NCBI GenBank assembly: GCA_002110465.1
Contig: NEED01000049.1
Coordinates: 1-64,000 of the forward strand
Length of the DNA stretch: 64,000 nucleotides
Direction of reading: 5' to 3'
Origin: an unicellular cyanobacterium SU2
GTDB lineage: Bacteria > Cyanobacteriota > Cyanobacteriia > Cyanobacteriales > Microcystaceae
The position numbers and the translations under genes were made by a program. This document shows positions 54,269 to 63,227 of this stretch, piece by piece; position 1 is the first letter of the stretch; each line of letters starts with the position of its first letter. Under the pieces are notes generated by a model, which saw only the letters and a list, made by a program, of their open reading frames with translations, did not search any database and was not told the origin of the DNA.

Positions 54269-57200
54269 ATGGCTTTTGAACTTCAACAATTTATTCTCGA
54301 CAATAGCGACCAAGTATTAGGAACAACAGATGCCGGTCAACAGATTTTATTAGGAGGACTTTCAGGATTATTCTTTGAAAAAGAAGAAGAGGGTAAACAG
54401 TATTTTGTCGCTGTTCCTGATCGGGGTCCTAATGGCGCACCAACAGATGTAGATGGAGATGGAGATAATGAAAGACCCTTTGCTTTACCTGATTATCAAG
54501 CCAGAATTGTTCAGTTAGTTTTTGAGCCGGTTGTCGGAACGGTCGAAGTTGGCAACACGATTCTATTAACCCGTGAAGATGGGGTTACACCTATTACTGG
54601 ATTACCTAATTTACAAGCTGATGAACCAGGGTTAGCTTATACCGATGAAGACCCCGTTGATCTTAATGGAAATCTTTTAGCTAATGATCCCTTTGGTGCA
54701 GATTTAGAATCTATTGTGATCGCTCCTAATGGTGACTATTGGATGTCTGATGAATACCGTCCTGCTATTTATCAGTTTGATTCTGATGGGGTTTTAATTA
54801 ACCGTTTTATTCCCGAAGGGACTGCAGCCGCTAATGGTGATCCAGAAGGAACTTATGGAACAGAAACCTTACCCCCAATTTATGCCCAAAGACGGGCTAA
54901 CCGTGGCTTTGAAGGCATGGCCTTAGATACAGATAATGGTAAGCTCTATGCTTGGATTCAAAGTCCCATTGATAACCCTGATGTTGCCAATAATGCTAAT
55001 TCGAGAGCATCACAGATTTTACGGATTTTAGAAGTTGATCCTAGTAATGGTGAGGCTACTGGAGAATTTATTCATGTCCTGAATGATACCGATTTAGCAG
55101 TCGATAAAATTGGGGATGCGGTCTATAAAGGTGATGGCAAGTTTTTAGCTATTGAACGGGATTCTGCTGTTGGACCTGAGGCTGATAAATTTATTTTTGA
55201 AGTGGATATCACCAACGCCACTAATATCTTAGGAACCCCTTTATCAGAAGCCACCGAATCACAAGCCTTAGAACTCAAAACCGAAGAGGAAATAAGAGCG
55301 ATCAATTCCTTGAGTCTCAACAGTCTTGGTAGTTTTGAAACTGGTGAAGAAGGAGGCGCGGAAATTGCTGCTTATGACTCAGGTAGTCAACGCTTATTTG
55401 TTACTAATGGAGCCAATGATCGTATAGACGTTATTGATATTAGTGATCCCACTAATCCCACAGAAGTCACCACCATTGATCTGAGTCCCTTTGGCGGAGG
55501 GGTTAATAGTGTTGCCGTAAAAGATGGAATTGTTGTTGCAGCCGTTGAAGCAGAGATTGTCACTGATAATGGAAGCGTTGTCTTTTTTGATGTTGACGGA
55601 AATTTAATTGATGAGGTTGAAGTGGGTGCATTACCAGATATGGTAACGTTTACCCCTGATGGCTCAAAAATCTTAGTGGCTAACGAAGGAGAACCCAATG
55701 AAGACTATACGATTGATCCTGAAGGTTCAATTAGTATTATCGATATCTCCAATGGCGTTGCTAATGCCACAGTAAATACTGCTGATTTTACTGCATTTAA
55801 CAATCAAGAAGAAGCGTTAAAAGCAGCCGGAGTCAGAATTTTTGGTCTTAATGCTTCAGTTGCTCAAGATGTAGAACCTGAATATATCGCCGTGTCTCCC
55901 GATGGTTCTACGGCATTTGTCACCCTACAAGAAAATAACGCTGCTGCGGTTGTTGATATTGAAAACGCGACCATTACTGATATTGTTCCCCTTGGGTTTA
56001 AAGACCATAGTTTACCTGGAAATGGTCTAGATGCTAGTGACCGAGACGGTGCGATTAATATCCAAAATTGGCCGATTTTTGGGATGTACCAACCTGATAG
56101 CATTGCCTCTTTCCAAGTAGGTGCCGATACCTATTACATTACTGCTAATGAAGGAGATGCTCGTCTTCGTCCTACCGATGACGGTGTTTTCCCGGCTCCT
56201 AATGATGAAGAAGGTGACATTTTTAATGAAGAAGCAAGGATTAAAGATGTCATCCTTGATCCAACGGCGTTTCCCAATGCGGCGGAATTACAAGCTGATG
56301 AGAATATCGGTCGTCTCAACATTACTACCACCCTTGGAGATACAGACGGAGACGGGGATTTTGATGAACTTTATTCCTATGGATCGCGTTCTTTCTCGAT
56401 TTGGAATAGCCAAGGGGAATTAGTCTTTGATAGTGGGGATGATTTAGAACAACTTACTGCTCTTGAGTTGCCCTCATTCTTTAATTCTGATGATGGAAGC
56501 ACTGATGAGTTTGATGGTCGTAGTGATAATAAAGGGCCTGAACCTGAAGGGGTAACCGTCGGCACAATTGGCGATCGCACTTATGCTTTCATTGGTTTAG
56601 AACGCATTGGTGGAGTGATGACTTATGACATCACTGATCCGGAGAATCCTAAATTTGTTGACTACGAAAATACTACCCCATCAGAAAATATTAGTCCTGA
56701 AGGATTGGTCTTTATCTCGGCTGAAGATAGTCCTATTGGTACTCCCTTGTTAGTAACTACTAATGAGGTAAGTGGCAATACGGTTATCTATGAGGTCAAT
56801 GAACAATCAGGGGTGAATCCTGTTGAGAAAACGTTGGTCTTAGATATAGTCGAAGAAGGTTATCAAGCAGGAGATAAACCTGAAGGTTTAGCATTACTCC
56901 CTGATGGAAATATTGCGATTCTTAATGACAATGACTTCGGGTTAGCTGATGAGCCAATTCCAGGTGATGGTTCTGTTCCTCTAAATCCTGACCCTACCCC
57001 CATCGTTTTAGGAATTTTTGAAGAAACCGATCTTCCCCAAGTGGTTAGCGGTACTCCTGATGATGATAAGTTTGATGCCGTTTTCTCTGAAGACTTTAAG
57101 GGAGATGAGCAAATCCTCTTTACTGGTAGCGGTAACGATCAAGTTAACCTTTCCTATGCAGAAGGGGATAACACTGTTACTACCAGTTCAGGGGATGATA

Positions 57201-57553
57201 CCCTCTTTGCTTGGACAGGCGATCGCCTTGAGGCTGGGCATGGTGAAGATAAGATCTTCTTAGGTGCCGGTGGCGGCGGTAACCGAGTTACTGGAGGTGC
57301 TGACGCTGATACTTTCTATCTCACCCAAGATGATGACCTCTTACCTGGTAGTGCCAATATTATTGGTGATTTCAACCCATCTGAAGGCGATCAACTGGGA
57401 TTCCTGGCTACTCGCTTAGAGTTTGGTTCAACTGAGTTGAATTTCCGTCAAGATGGCGCAAACACCATCATTGAAGCCTTTGGACAAGATGTGGCGATTC
57501 TCAATGGAGTGAATGCCCAAAGTTTAACTGAAGAAAACTTCATGTTTGCATAA
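54269..57553 (+). CDS. Secreted phytase-like esterase with choice-of-anchor I domain
   Basis: A 1094-residue extracellular protein. Residues about 20-335 form an esterase-like/phytase-like propeller (VPDRGPNGAPTDVDGDGDNE; DLESIVIAPNGDYWMSDEY; NRGFEGMALDTDNGKLY). Residues about 345-900 form a choice-of-anchor I-type beta-propeller (GGAEIAAYDSGSQRLFVTNG; YYITANEGDARLRP; PEGVTVGTIGDRTYAFIGLE), a fold found in alkaline-phosphatase-like proteins. Residues about 925-1094 are the shared RTX-like module ending TEENFMFA. There is no N-terminal signal peptide, so type I-like export through the C-terminus is likely. A PHO-box array lies upstream, suggesting induction on phosphate starvation. Exact substrate unknown. 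Confidence 0.82.
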   Translation: MAFELQQFILDNSDQVLGTTDAGQQILLGGLSGLFFEKEEEGKQYFVAVPDRGPNGAPTDVDGDGDNERPFALPDYQARIVQLVFEPVVGTVEVGNTILLTREDGVTPITGLPNLQADEPGLAYTDEDPVDLNGNLLANDPFGADLESIVIAPNGDYWMSDEYRPAIYQFDSDGVLINRFIPEGTAAANGDPEGTYGTETLPPIYAQRRANRGFEGMALDTDNGKLYAWIQSPIDNPDVANNANSRASQILRILEVDPSNGEATGEFIHVLNDTDLAVDKIGDAVYKGDGKFLAIERDSAVGPEADKFIFEVDITNATNILGTPLSEATESQALELKTEEEIRAINSLSLNSLGSFETGEEGGAEIAAYDSGSQRLFVTNGANDRIDVIDISDPTNPTEVTTIDLSPFGGGVNSVAVKDGIVVAAVEAEIVTDNGSVVFFDVDGNLIDEVEVGALPDMVTFTPDGSKILVANEGEPNEDYTIDPEGSISIIDISNGVANATVNTADFTAFNNQEEALKAAGVRIFGLNASVAQDVEPEYIAVSPDGSTAFVTLQENNAAAVVDIENATITDIVPLGFKDHSLPGNGLDASDRDGAINIQNWPIFGMYQPDSIASFQVGADTYYITANEGDARLRPTDDGVFPAPNDEEGDIFNEEARIKDVILDPTAFPNAAELQADENIGRLNITTTLGDTDGDGDFDELYSYGSRSFSIWNSQGELVFDSGDDLEQLTALELPSFFNSDDGSTDEFDGRSDNKGPEPEGVTVGTIGDRTYAFIGLERIGGVMTYDITDPENPKFVDYENTTPSENISPEGLVFISAEDSPIGTPLLVTTNEVSGNTVIYEVNEQSGVNPVEKTLVLDIVEEGYQAGDKPEGLALLPDGNIAILNDNDFGLADEPIPGDGSVPLNPDPTPIVLGIFEETDLPQVVSGTPDDDKFDAVFSEDFKGDEQILFTGSGNDQVNLSYAEGDNTVTTSSGDDTLFAWTGDRLEAGHGEDKIFLGAGGGGNRVTGGADADTFYLTQDDDLLPGSANIIGDFNPSEGDQLGFLATRLEFGSTELNFRQDGANTIIEAFGQDVAILNGVNAQSLTEENFMFA

Positions 57554-57561
57554 CCTTTTTG

Positions 57562-57580
57562 GGGTGGGTTCTTCCCACCC
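57562..57580 (+). terminator. Terminator of the phytase-like/choice-of-anchor gene
   Basis: GGGTGGG (57562-57568), loop TTCTT, CCCACCC (57574-57580). It is the same stem as at 53740 and 61586. Confidence 0.8.
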
Positions 57581-57794
57581 TGATTAGGCTTCGCTAAACA
57601 AATACTACAAAGCAGTTTGGCATAGAGTTTTGCACCTTTTTTTTATACCTAGTGAGGAGAGGTAATAGGTAACATCTGAACAGGGTTCTCGAAGAATAGC
57701 GAAGCCTACAAAAATAACCCCGAAGTGTACCGTTCGGACTTTGGTGAAGCCTCATGAGATCCAGAAATCCTATGGTATATGGATAACATTTTAA

Positions 57795-57865
57795 GGTTAA
57801 AAATAGATTAACCAAAGTTTAATTTCAATTGTTAACAGTTAAAGTTTTGGATATAAATAGGTTAA
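57795..57865 (+). promoter_or_regulatory. PHO-box array 3 (upstream of the tandem alkaline phosphatase)
   Basis: TTAA cores at 57797, 57808 and 57819 are exactly 11 bp apart (AGGTTAAA, AGATTAAC, AGTTTAAT). Another AGGTTAAG follows with its core at 57862. The first 30 bp are identical to array 4 at 63130, showing a shared origin. Confidence 0.75.
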
Positions 57866-57915
57866 GATTGAATCAACATCGAATTTTGTTTAATTTTCTT
57901 TGCAAAAAATTCTCA

Positions 57916-57942
57916 CATATTGTAAATTTTATAACTGTGGAC
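57916..57942 (+). promoter_or_regulatory. Conserved promoter/leader block 3
   Basis: CATATTGTAAATTTT followed by ATAACTGTGGAC, about 50 bp after the last AGGTTAAG unit. It is homologous to the blocks at 48371, 54019 and 63228. Confidence 0.55.
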
Positions 57943-58079
57943 TGTTAAGTTTCTCTAGGTTTCCCCTAGACAGATTCAGTTCAAGAAATGACTTTTTAGG
58001 AAAAGGCGGAAGAATTGCTCTCCCGCTCTCAGGGGAATCAAATTTACTGATTCTTCCCTTTTAAATAACCTTACTTTAT

Positions 58080-58111
58080 TATACAGGAATTTTAATGATT
58101 GTTCCTGTATA
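58080..58111 (+). other. Perfect 10-bp stem-loop in the leader of the tandem alkaline phosphatase gene
   Basis: TATACAGGAA (58080-58089) and TTCCTGTATA (58102-58111) are perfect inverted repeats with a 12-nt loop. Two other G/C-containing hairpins precede it (near 58012-58025 and 58030-58060). A diverged version of the whole leader lies before 48786 (around 48460-48560). These are leader RNA structures or protein sites in the 754-bp gap; no gene is seen there. Confidence 0.5.
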
Positions 58112-58307
58112 ATCTCCCTGGTCAGTTTTTCAAAGTGAATAAACTAAACTCTTAAATTTGGTTGTGTTTCTACAGACATTAACCCTTAGTAAGCCACAGG
58201 AGTTTATTAGTTTTGGAAGTTTAACTGACTCCAAAAGTAAAGTATCTCCTGAGTTCCTAAAAAGTCGCTGATCAAATCTTTAACTTTAGTATGAGGCGAC
58301 TCTAAAG

Positions 58308-61300
58308 ATGAGCAATAATCATGTTATTTTCATTCATCCTGATGGTACCAGTCCTTCTCACTATGGTTTTGCCCGATTTGTCGATCACGGTCCTGATGGA
58401 CGTTTGAATTGGGATAATCTCTCCCATGCTGGTGTTTATCTCGGACACATGGAAGATCAACTCGGCGGGACTTCTAATGGAGGGGCTGTTACCCATGCTA
58501 CAGGAGCAAAAGTTTACGCAGAATCCTTCGGATTTGAAGAAGATAACACCCCCATTGTTCCCCTATCAGGCAATGTGGGCAAAACCATCATGCAAGAAGC
58601 GGTTGAAGCCAGCAAAGTAACCGCATTGCTTCAATCTGGCGCAATTTACGAACCAGGAACCGCCGCCTTTGTCGCTCAAGTTGGAGAAATAGAAGTTGAT
58701 GGTGAAAGGATTCCTCCCCGTCAACGGTTAGCAGACATTTCCAAACAAGTCATTGAGTCCGGCGTAGACTTTATTATGGCCGGAGGAGAACTTAATCTCT
58801 TACCGGTAGGAACTGATGGGTTTCATGGAACAGCAGCAGAGTTAGATGCTCTAAGTACCAATCCTTTACGTCGTCCTACAGAAAATCTGATCGACCTAGC
58901 TGAGAATTTAGGCTACACCGTTGTCTATACCAAAGACCAACTCCACGGGTTACTAGACCTTCCTACTCCTCCTACCAAAGTCTTAGGGGTATTTGCACCG
59001 ATTCATACCTTTAATGCTGAGCCAGAAGAAGAGTTAGCCCAAGAAGGACTTCCCTTGTATGTGGAAACCGCTCCTACTGTAGCAGAAATGCTCGAAGTGA
59101 CCCAACAGTTGGCTGAGAGTCATCCTAACTTCCAAAATGGGTCATATTTTGTGGTGGAAGAAGAAGGAAGCGATAACTTTGGTAACAATAACAATGCGTC
59201 TGGTACTTTAGAAGGAACTCGTCGTGGTGATGCGGCCATTGGTGTTGCCCTAGAATTTCATGAAAAGTACGAGAATACCCTGATCATCACCGCAGCAGAT
59301 AGTGATGCAGGAGGGTTACAAGTTCGAGATCCTCGAAATCCGGATCAAACCGTCGGTACTATCAACAATAACCCGACCACCGAATCCCGTCCGGTTCCCC
59401 TCGATGGACAAAATGGGGCTGATACAGACCCCTTTGTGGCTGCCCCTGATGCCAGTGGGGATGAATTTCCATTTGGAGTTGCTTGGGCAGGAACCCCTGA
59501 TTTTAGCGGTTCTATTGTGGCTAAAGCCGAAGGGGTTAATGCAGACAAACTCCCTGCGACGGTTGATAATACAGGGATTTATGAGTTAATGTACGAAACC
59601 TTGTTTGACGTAGAATTAGCTCCGCGCAACCCTGCCCCTCAAGTTGCCCCTCCTGCTACCGAAAACACAGGGAATGTTATTTTCATTCACCCTGATGGAA
59701 CCAGTCCTTCCCACTACATGGCTTTGAGAAATATTGACCTTGGACCTGATGGTCGCCTCAACTGGGATAATATGAGCAATTCAGGGGTTTATCTGGGACA
59801 CATGGAAAACCAGTTAACCGGAACCTCCAACGCAGGGGCAGTCACTCATGCTAATGGGGTGAAAGTGTTCAATGAGTCCTTTGGCCTCAATGCAGATAAC
59901 TCCGAAGTCACTCCTGCTTCTGGAAAAGTAGGCATGACTATTTTAGAAGAAGCGATCGCGGCTGGAAAAGCGACGGCGTTGATTCAATCAGGTCAGTTAG
60001 CCGAACCAGGAACGGCCGCCTTTGCTGCCTCCACTACTAATCGTGATGGGGACGATATTCGAGCCAGAGATAAGTACGCTGAAATCATTGAACAGACCAT
60101 TCGTTCTGGTACCAACATCATTATGGGAGGTGGGGAACTCTATATGCTTCCCATCGGTACCACTGGTTTCCACGTTACTCCAGAAATTGATGCCTCTGAA
60201 ACTCGCCCCGAACGTCGTCCTACCATTAATTTAATTGACTTGGCTGAGTCTTTGGGTTATACAGTAGTTTATACCGAAGACCAGATGAATGCTGCGGTCA
60301 ATGGGGATACCCCACCTGACAAGATCTTAGGGGTGTTTGCTGCTGAGGCTACCTTTGATGCTCGCACTGAAGAAGATTTAGGACTCAATAGTGAAAATCC
60401 TAGCCCTCTTTATGTGGACACTGCTCCTACTGTCGCAGAAATGCTCGATGCTTCCTTAGAAATCCTCGAGAATGACCCCGATGGCTTCTTTGTGGTTTTG
60501 GAAGAAGAAGGAACCGATAACTTTGGGAATCGTAATAATGCAGCAGGTACCATCGAGGCGATGCGTCGGGCTGATGCTGCTATTGGGGTGGCGATGGATT
60601 ATGTTGATAATGAAGATCCTAATACTCTGGTAATTACGGCTGCTGATAGTGATGGGGGAGGACTTCAGGTGTTTCAATTTACCCCTTACACTCGCCCTGA
60701 TGGGAATTTCACCAGTGATCCAGTGTTAGGGGATACGGAACCTCAAGTTCCTTTCATCAATGTTAATCCTACTACCACGAATGAGACTCGCAATTTTCTT
60801 GATGGGGCTAATGGTAGTACCGGAAGTGAAGACTTTCCTTGGGAGTCCTTTTCTTCTGTCGATAGCCTTGATGGCCCGATGGGGAACTTTGGCATTGCTT
60901 GGAGTGGAACCCCTGATGTCCCAGGTAGTATCGTCTCTAAAACCTACGGGATGAATGCGGATTTATTGCCTTCTACTGTGGACAATACCCAAATTTACGA
61001 CATCATGTATCAAACCCTCTTTGGGGTTGAACCAGGAACACCAGAAGAACCTGAAGTTCCCCAAGTGGTTAGCGGTACTCCTGATGATGATCTATTTGAT
61101 GCCGTTTTCTCTGAAGACTTTAAGGGAAACGAGCAAATCCTCTTTACTGGTAGCGGTGATGATCAAGTCAATCTTTCTTATGGAGAAGGAGGAAACACGG
61201 TTCAGACCAATTCAGGAGATGACATCCTCTTTGGCTGGACTAATGATCGCCTTGATGCTGGTGCTGCTGAAGACATTCTTTTCCTCGGTTCTGGTGGCGG

Positions 61301-61577
61301 CGGTAACCGAGTCACTGGAGGTGCTGACGCTGATATTTTCTATCTCACCCAAGATGATGACCTCTTACCTGGTAGTGCCAATATTATTGGTGACTTTAAC
61401 CCATCTGAAGGGGATCAACTGGGATTCCTGGCTACTCGCTTAGAGTTTGGTTCAACTGAGTTGAATTTCCGTCAAGATGGCGCAAACACCATCATTGAAG
61501 CCTTTGGACAAGATGTGGCTATTCTCAATAATGTTAATGCCCTCAGCTTGACCGAAGAGAACTTTATCTTTGCATAA
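58308..61577 (+). CDS. Secreted tandem alkaline phosphatase with RTX-like C-terminal module
   Basis: A 1089-residue protein with two consecutive alkaline-phosphatase-superfamily domains (about 1-440 and 455-905) and the shared C-terminal module (about 918-1089). Both phosphatase units show the metal-ligand start FIHPDGTSPSHY (Asp12 in the first), the nucleophile region GTSNGGAVTHATG (GTSNAGAVTHANG in the second), the EEEGxDNFGNxNNA helix and the TAADSDxGG motif. The last differs from the DH pair of E. coli PhoA, marking an atypical subgroup. It should hydrolyse phosphomonoesters outside the cell. No signal peptide is visible. A PHO-box array and long leader lie upstream; a terminator follows. 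Whether both domains are active is unknown. Confidence 0.87.
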   Translation: MSNNHVIFIHPDGTSPSHYGFARFVDHGPDGRLNWDNLSHAGVYLGHMEDQLGGTSNGGAVTHATGAKVYAESFGFEEDNTPIVPLSGNVGKTIMQEAVEASKVTALLQSGAIYEPGTAAFVAQVGEIEVDGERIPPRQRLADISKQVIESGVDFIMAGGELNLLPVGTDGFHGTAAELDALSTNPLRRPTENLIDLAENLGYTVVYTKDQLHGLLDLPTPPTKVLGVFAPIHTFNAEPEEELAQEGLPLYVETAPTVAEMLEVTQQLAESHPNFQNGSYFVVEEEGSDNFGNNNNASGTLEGTRRGDAAIGVALEFHEKYENTLIITAADSDAGGLQVRDPRNPDQTVGTINNNPTTESRPVPLDGQNGADTDPFVAAPDASGDEFPFGVAWAGTPDFSGSIVAKAEGVNADKLPATVDNTGIYELMYETLFDVELAPRNPAPQVAPPATENTGNVIFIHPDGTSPSHYMALRNIDLGPDGRLNWDNMSNSGVYLGHMENQLTGTSNAGAVTHANGVKVFNESFGLNADNSEVTPASGKVGMTILEEAIAAGKATALIQSGQLAEPGTAAFAASTTNRDGDDIRARDKYAEIIEQTIRSGTNIIMGGGELYMLPIGTTGFHVTPEIDASETRPERRPTINLIDLAESLGYTVVYTEDQMNAAVNGDTPPDKILGVFAAEATFDARTEEDLGLNSENPSPLYVDTAPTVAEMLDASLEILENDPDGFFVVLEEEGTDNFGNRNNAAGTIEAMRRADAAIGVAMDYVDNEDPNTLVITAADSDGGGLQVFQFTPYTRPDGNFTSDPVLGDTEPQVPFINVNPTTTNETRNFLDGANGSTGSEDFPWESFSSVDSLDGPMGNFGIAWSGTPDVPGSIVSKTYGMNADLLPSTVDNTQIYDIMYQTLFGVEPGTPEEPEVPQVVSGTPDDDLFDAVFSEDFKGNEQILFTGSGDDQVNLSYGEGGNTVQTNSGDDILFGWTNDRLDAGAAEDILFLGSGGGGNRVTGGADADIFYLTQDDDLLPGSANIIGDFNPSEGDQLGFLATRLEFGSTELNFRQDGANTIIEAFGQDVAILNNVNALSLTEENFIFA

Positions 61578-61585
61578 CCTTTCTT

Positions 61586-61606
61586 AGGGTGGGTTCTTCC
61601 CACCCT
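61586..61606 (+). terminator. Terminator of the tandem alkaline phosphatase gene
   Basis: AGGGTGGG (61586-61593), loop TTCTT, CCCACCCT (61599-61606), followed by CTTTGTTT. It is the third copy of the conserved terminator. Confidence 0.85.
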
Positions 61607-61629
61607 CTTTGTTTATGTATTTTTTAAAT

Positions 61630-61687
61630 GTTCGTAGTAAGGGCTTAAGCCCTATCAAAAAAGTCCTAAAAGATTTACTACAAACCT
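61630..61687. repeat. MITE-like inverted-repeat element, family A, short form
   Basis: Left end GTTCGTAGTAAG (from 61630) and right end, inverted, AGGTTTGTAGTAAA (to 61687) match the ends of the element at 5101-5202, with a shorter core. The rest of the 400-bp gap to 61977 contains a GC-rich palindrome-like run near 61890-61920 but no gene. Confidence 0.65.
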
Positions 61688-61977
61688 AAATTTAATTTTG
61701 CTTATTGACTTATAGCACTACGCATTAAGGTTAAGACAACTCGAACCCCTCATAATTACTATTGATAAACTGATAAAAAGCTCATAATTTAAGTGATAAA
61801 ACGATTCAAACCAATCTGATTATTCTTATCATAAAATCGGATTGTTTTCTCTATGCTTGGGGGTTGACTAAAAAATCAACAAAGTTTGGGGGAGAGGGGC
61901 GGTACGCCCCTCTCCCCCACAGGAATGATTATCATTATTGCCTATTCTCAATAAGCGGTGATTAGCTGACAATTGTT

Positions 61978-62493
61978 TTGGGTAGCTCAACCTCTGGAAA
62001 CCCTCTCAAAATAAGCCTTTTGACAGACCTGTCACCCCGTGAGGTAACTGAGTCTATCTTCCCCGTTAAGGTAGAAATTAACAACCTAAGCCCCCAAACC
62101 ACCTATTACTATCATGTAACTGATATAGCAGGGGATATCGAAACGGGACAATTTACCACCGCAGCCGAATTAGGAACCCAAGCAAGGTTAAATTTCGGGG
62201 TTTCTGGCGATTGGCAGGGAGAATTAGCCCCTTATCCTGCCATTAGTAATGTGGCTGAGAAAACCCTTGATTTCTTTGTTGAACATGGGGACACTGTTTA
62301 CGCTGATATTGCCTCCGACGCGGTTAAAAATCCTGATGGAACTCGTAAAGATCAAGTAGAGACAATTGAAGAATACCGCGCCAAACACAGCGAAGTTTAC
62401 AGCGATCGCTTAGGGTTAAATACTTGGGAAGAATTACGACGTTCTACCTCTATTCTCGCCACCATTGATGATCACGAAGTCATTAACGACTTT
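61978..62493 (+). pseudogene. PhoD-type alkaline phosphatase remnant, truncated at both ends
   Basis: About 172 residues match the front part of PhoD-family phosphatases. A fibronectin-like N-terminal strand set (SSTSGNPLKISLLTD; VEINNLSPQTTYYYHVTD) leads into the metallophosphoesterase start (NFGVSGDWQGELAPYPAISN; FFVEHGDTVYADI), and TIDDHEVINDF carries a metal-ligand His/Asp set. The N-terminus lacks the usual lead and begins only at a TTG (61978). At 62494 the frame runs into a 72-bp dispersed repeat and stops at 62529, before the second half of the active site. The gene is dead. Confidence 0.85.
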
Positions 62494-62565
62494 CCAAAAT
62501 GGTTTTGTTGGTGTATTAGCGTAGCGTAATACACCCTACAGTTCTGTTAACATTTACTTTATAAA
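62494..62565. mobile_element. 72-bp dispersed repeat, copy 2, interrupting phoD
   Basis: This is the reverse complement of 28893-28964 over 72 bp with only a few mismatches and no gaps. It starts exactly where PhoD homology stops (after VINDF). The core is palindromic around GTATTAGCGTAGCG. It carries no coding capacity and is probably a non-autonomous element mobilised in trans. Confidence 0.75.
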
Positions 62566-62690
62566 CAGTCTCTAATGCTGTTTTAAAGGAATTAAGAATT
62601 ATTAAGGAAAATATCCCAGGTTCCTCACAATTACGAGAAGCATATAAAGCTTCTTGGGTAAAAGTAAAACCAGTAGAAAAATCTCATTAA
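62566..62690 (+). other. Coding-like remnant after the repeat
   Basis: Directly after the repeat an open frame without a start codon reads SNAVLKELRIIKENIPGSSQ, then LREAYKASWVKVKPVEKSH, ending at TAA 62688-62690. It looks like the true C-terminal end of a small soluble protein, so it may be the tail of another gene carried or deleted here. I do not recognise it. Beyond it, up to 62939, I see nothing but AT-rich sequence with one GC-rich scrap near 62821-62870. Confidence 0.35.
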
Positions 62691-62939
62691 TTAAGGTTTG
62701 ATAGCCAATCCCCCTTGTTAAGTTTATTGTTGTTTAGTTTGGGCAATTTTTTAACTTAACTGATCAATAAAAGTATTTTCAAGCTATTACGATATGATAA
62801 TATTATATGGTAAGCGATTCCCCTCGCAAGAGCTTTCGGCTGCGCCTTCTTAGGTTGCGTTGACAACGAAACCCAAAAATTAACGCCTATTATTCTTGAT
62901 GTTATGATTTAGCTTAAACTATAGTTTAAACTGACTTAC

Positions 62940-63078
62940 GATCCCCCTAAATCTTCCTTTTAAAGGGGGACTTTGTTCTTATTCCCTCTTTAAATAAGGA
63001 GAACTTTGTTGTTATTTCTCTATTTGCCAGGGTAATTTTCTTATTATTCCCCCTTAAATAAGAGGGCTAGTGGGGATC
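62940..63078. repeat. MITE-like element with GATCCCC/GGGGATC ends
   Basis: GATCCCC (62940-62946) and GGGGATC (63072-63078) bound a 139-bp stretch of internal CCTTTTAAAGGGGG-type short palindromes. The core is related in style to the CCCCCCTT/AAGGGGGG hairpin at 2322. Non-coding. Confidence 0.55.
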
Positions 63079-63129
63079 AAATCTGTGCAGCGAGAACTGC
63101 TACATAAGCTTTTAGACTTACTATTAAAA

Positions 63130-63181
63130 GGTTAAAAATAGATTAACCAAAGTTTAATTTTTAGACATGAATAGGTTAAGA
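63130..63181 (+). promoter_or_regulatory. PHO-box array 4 (upstream of the right-edge gene)
   Basis: TTAA cores at 63132, 63143 and 63154, a degenerate ACAT at 63165 and TTAA at 63176 are all exactly 11 bp apart. The first 30 bp are identical to array 3. Confidence 0.75.
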
Positions 63182-63227
63182 AAAAATATCTTGAATATGG
63201 TTTAATTTGTTTTGCAATTTTTGTAAA

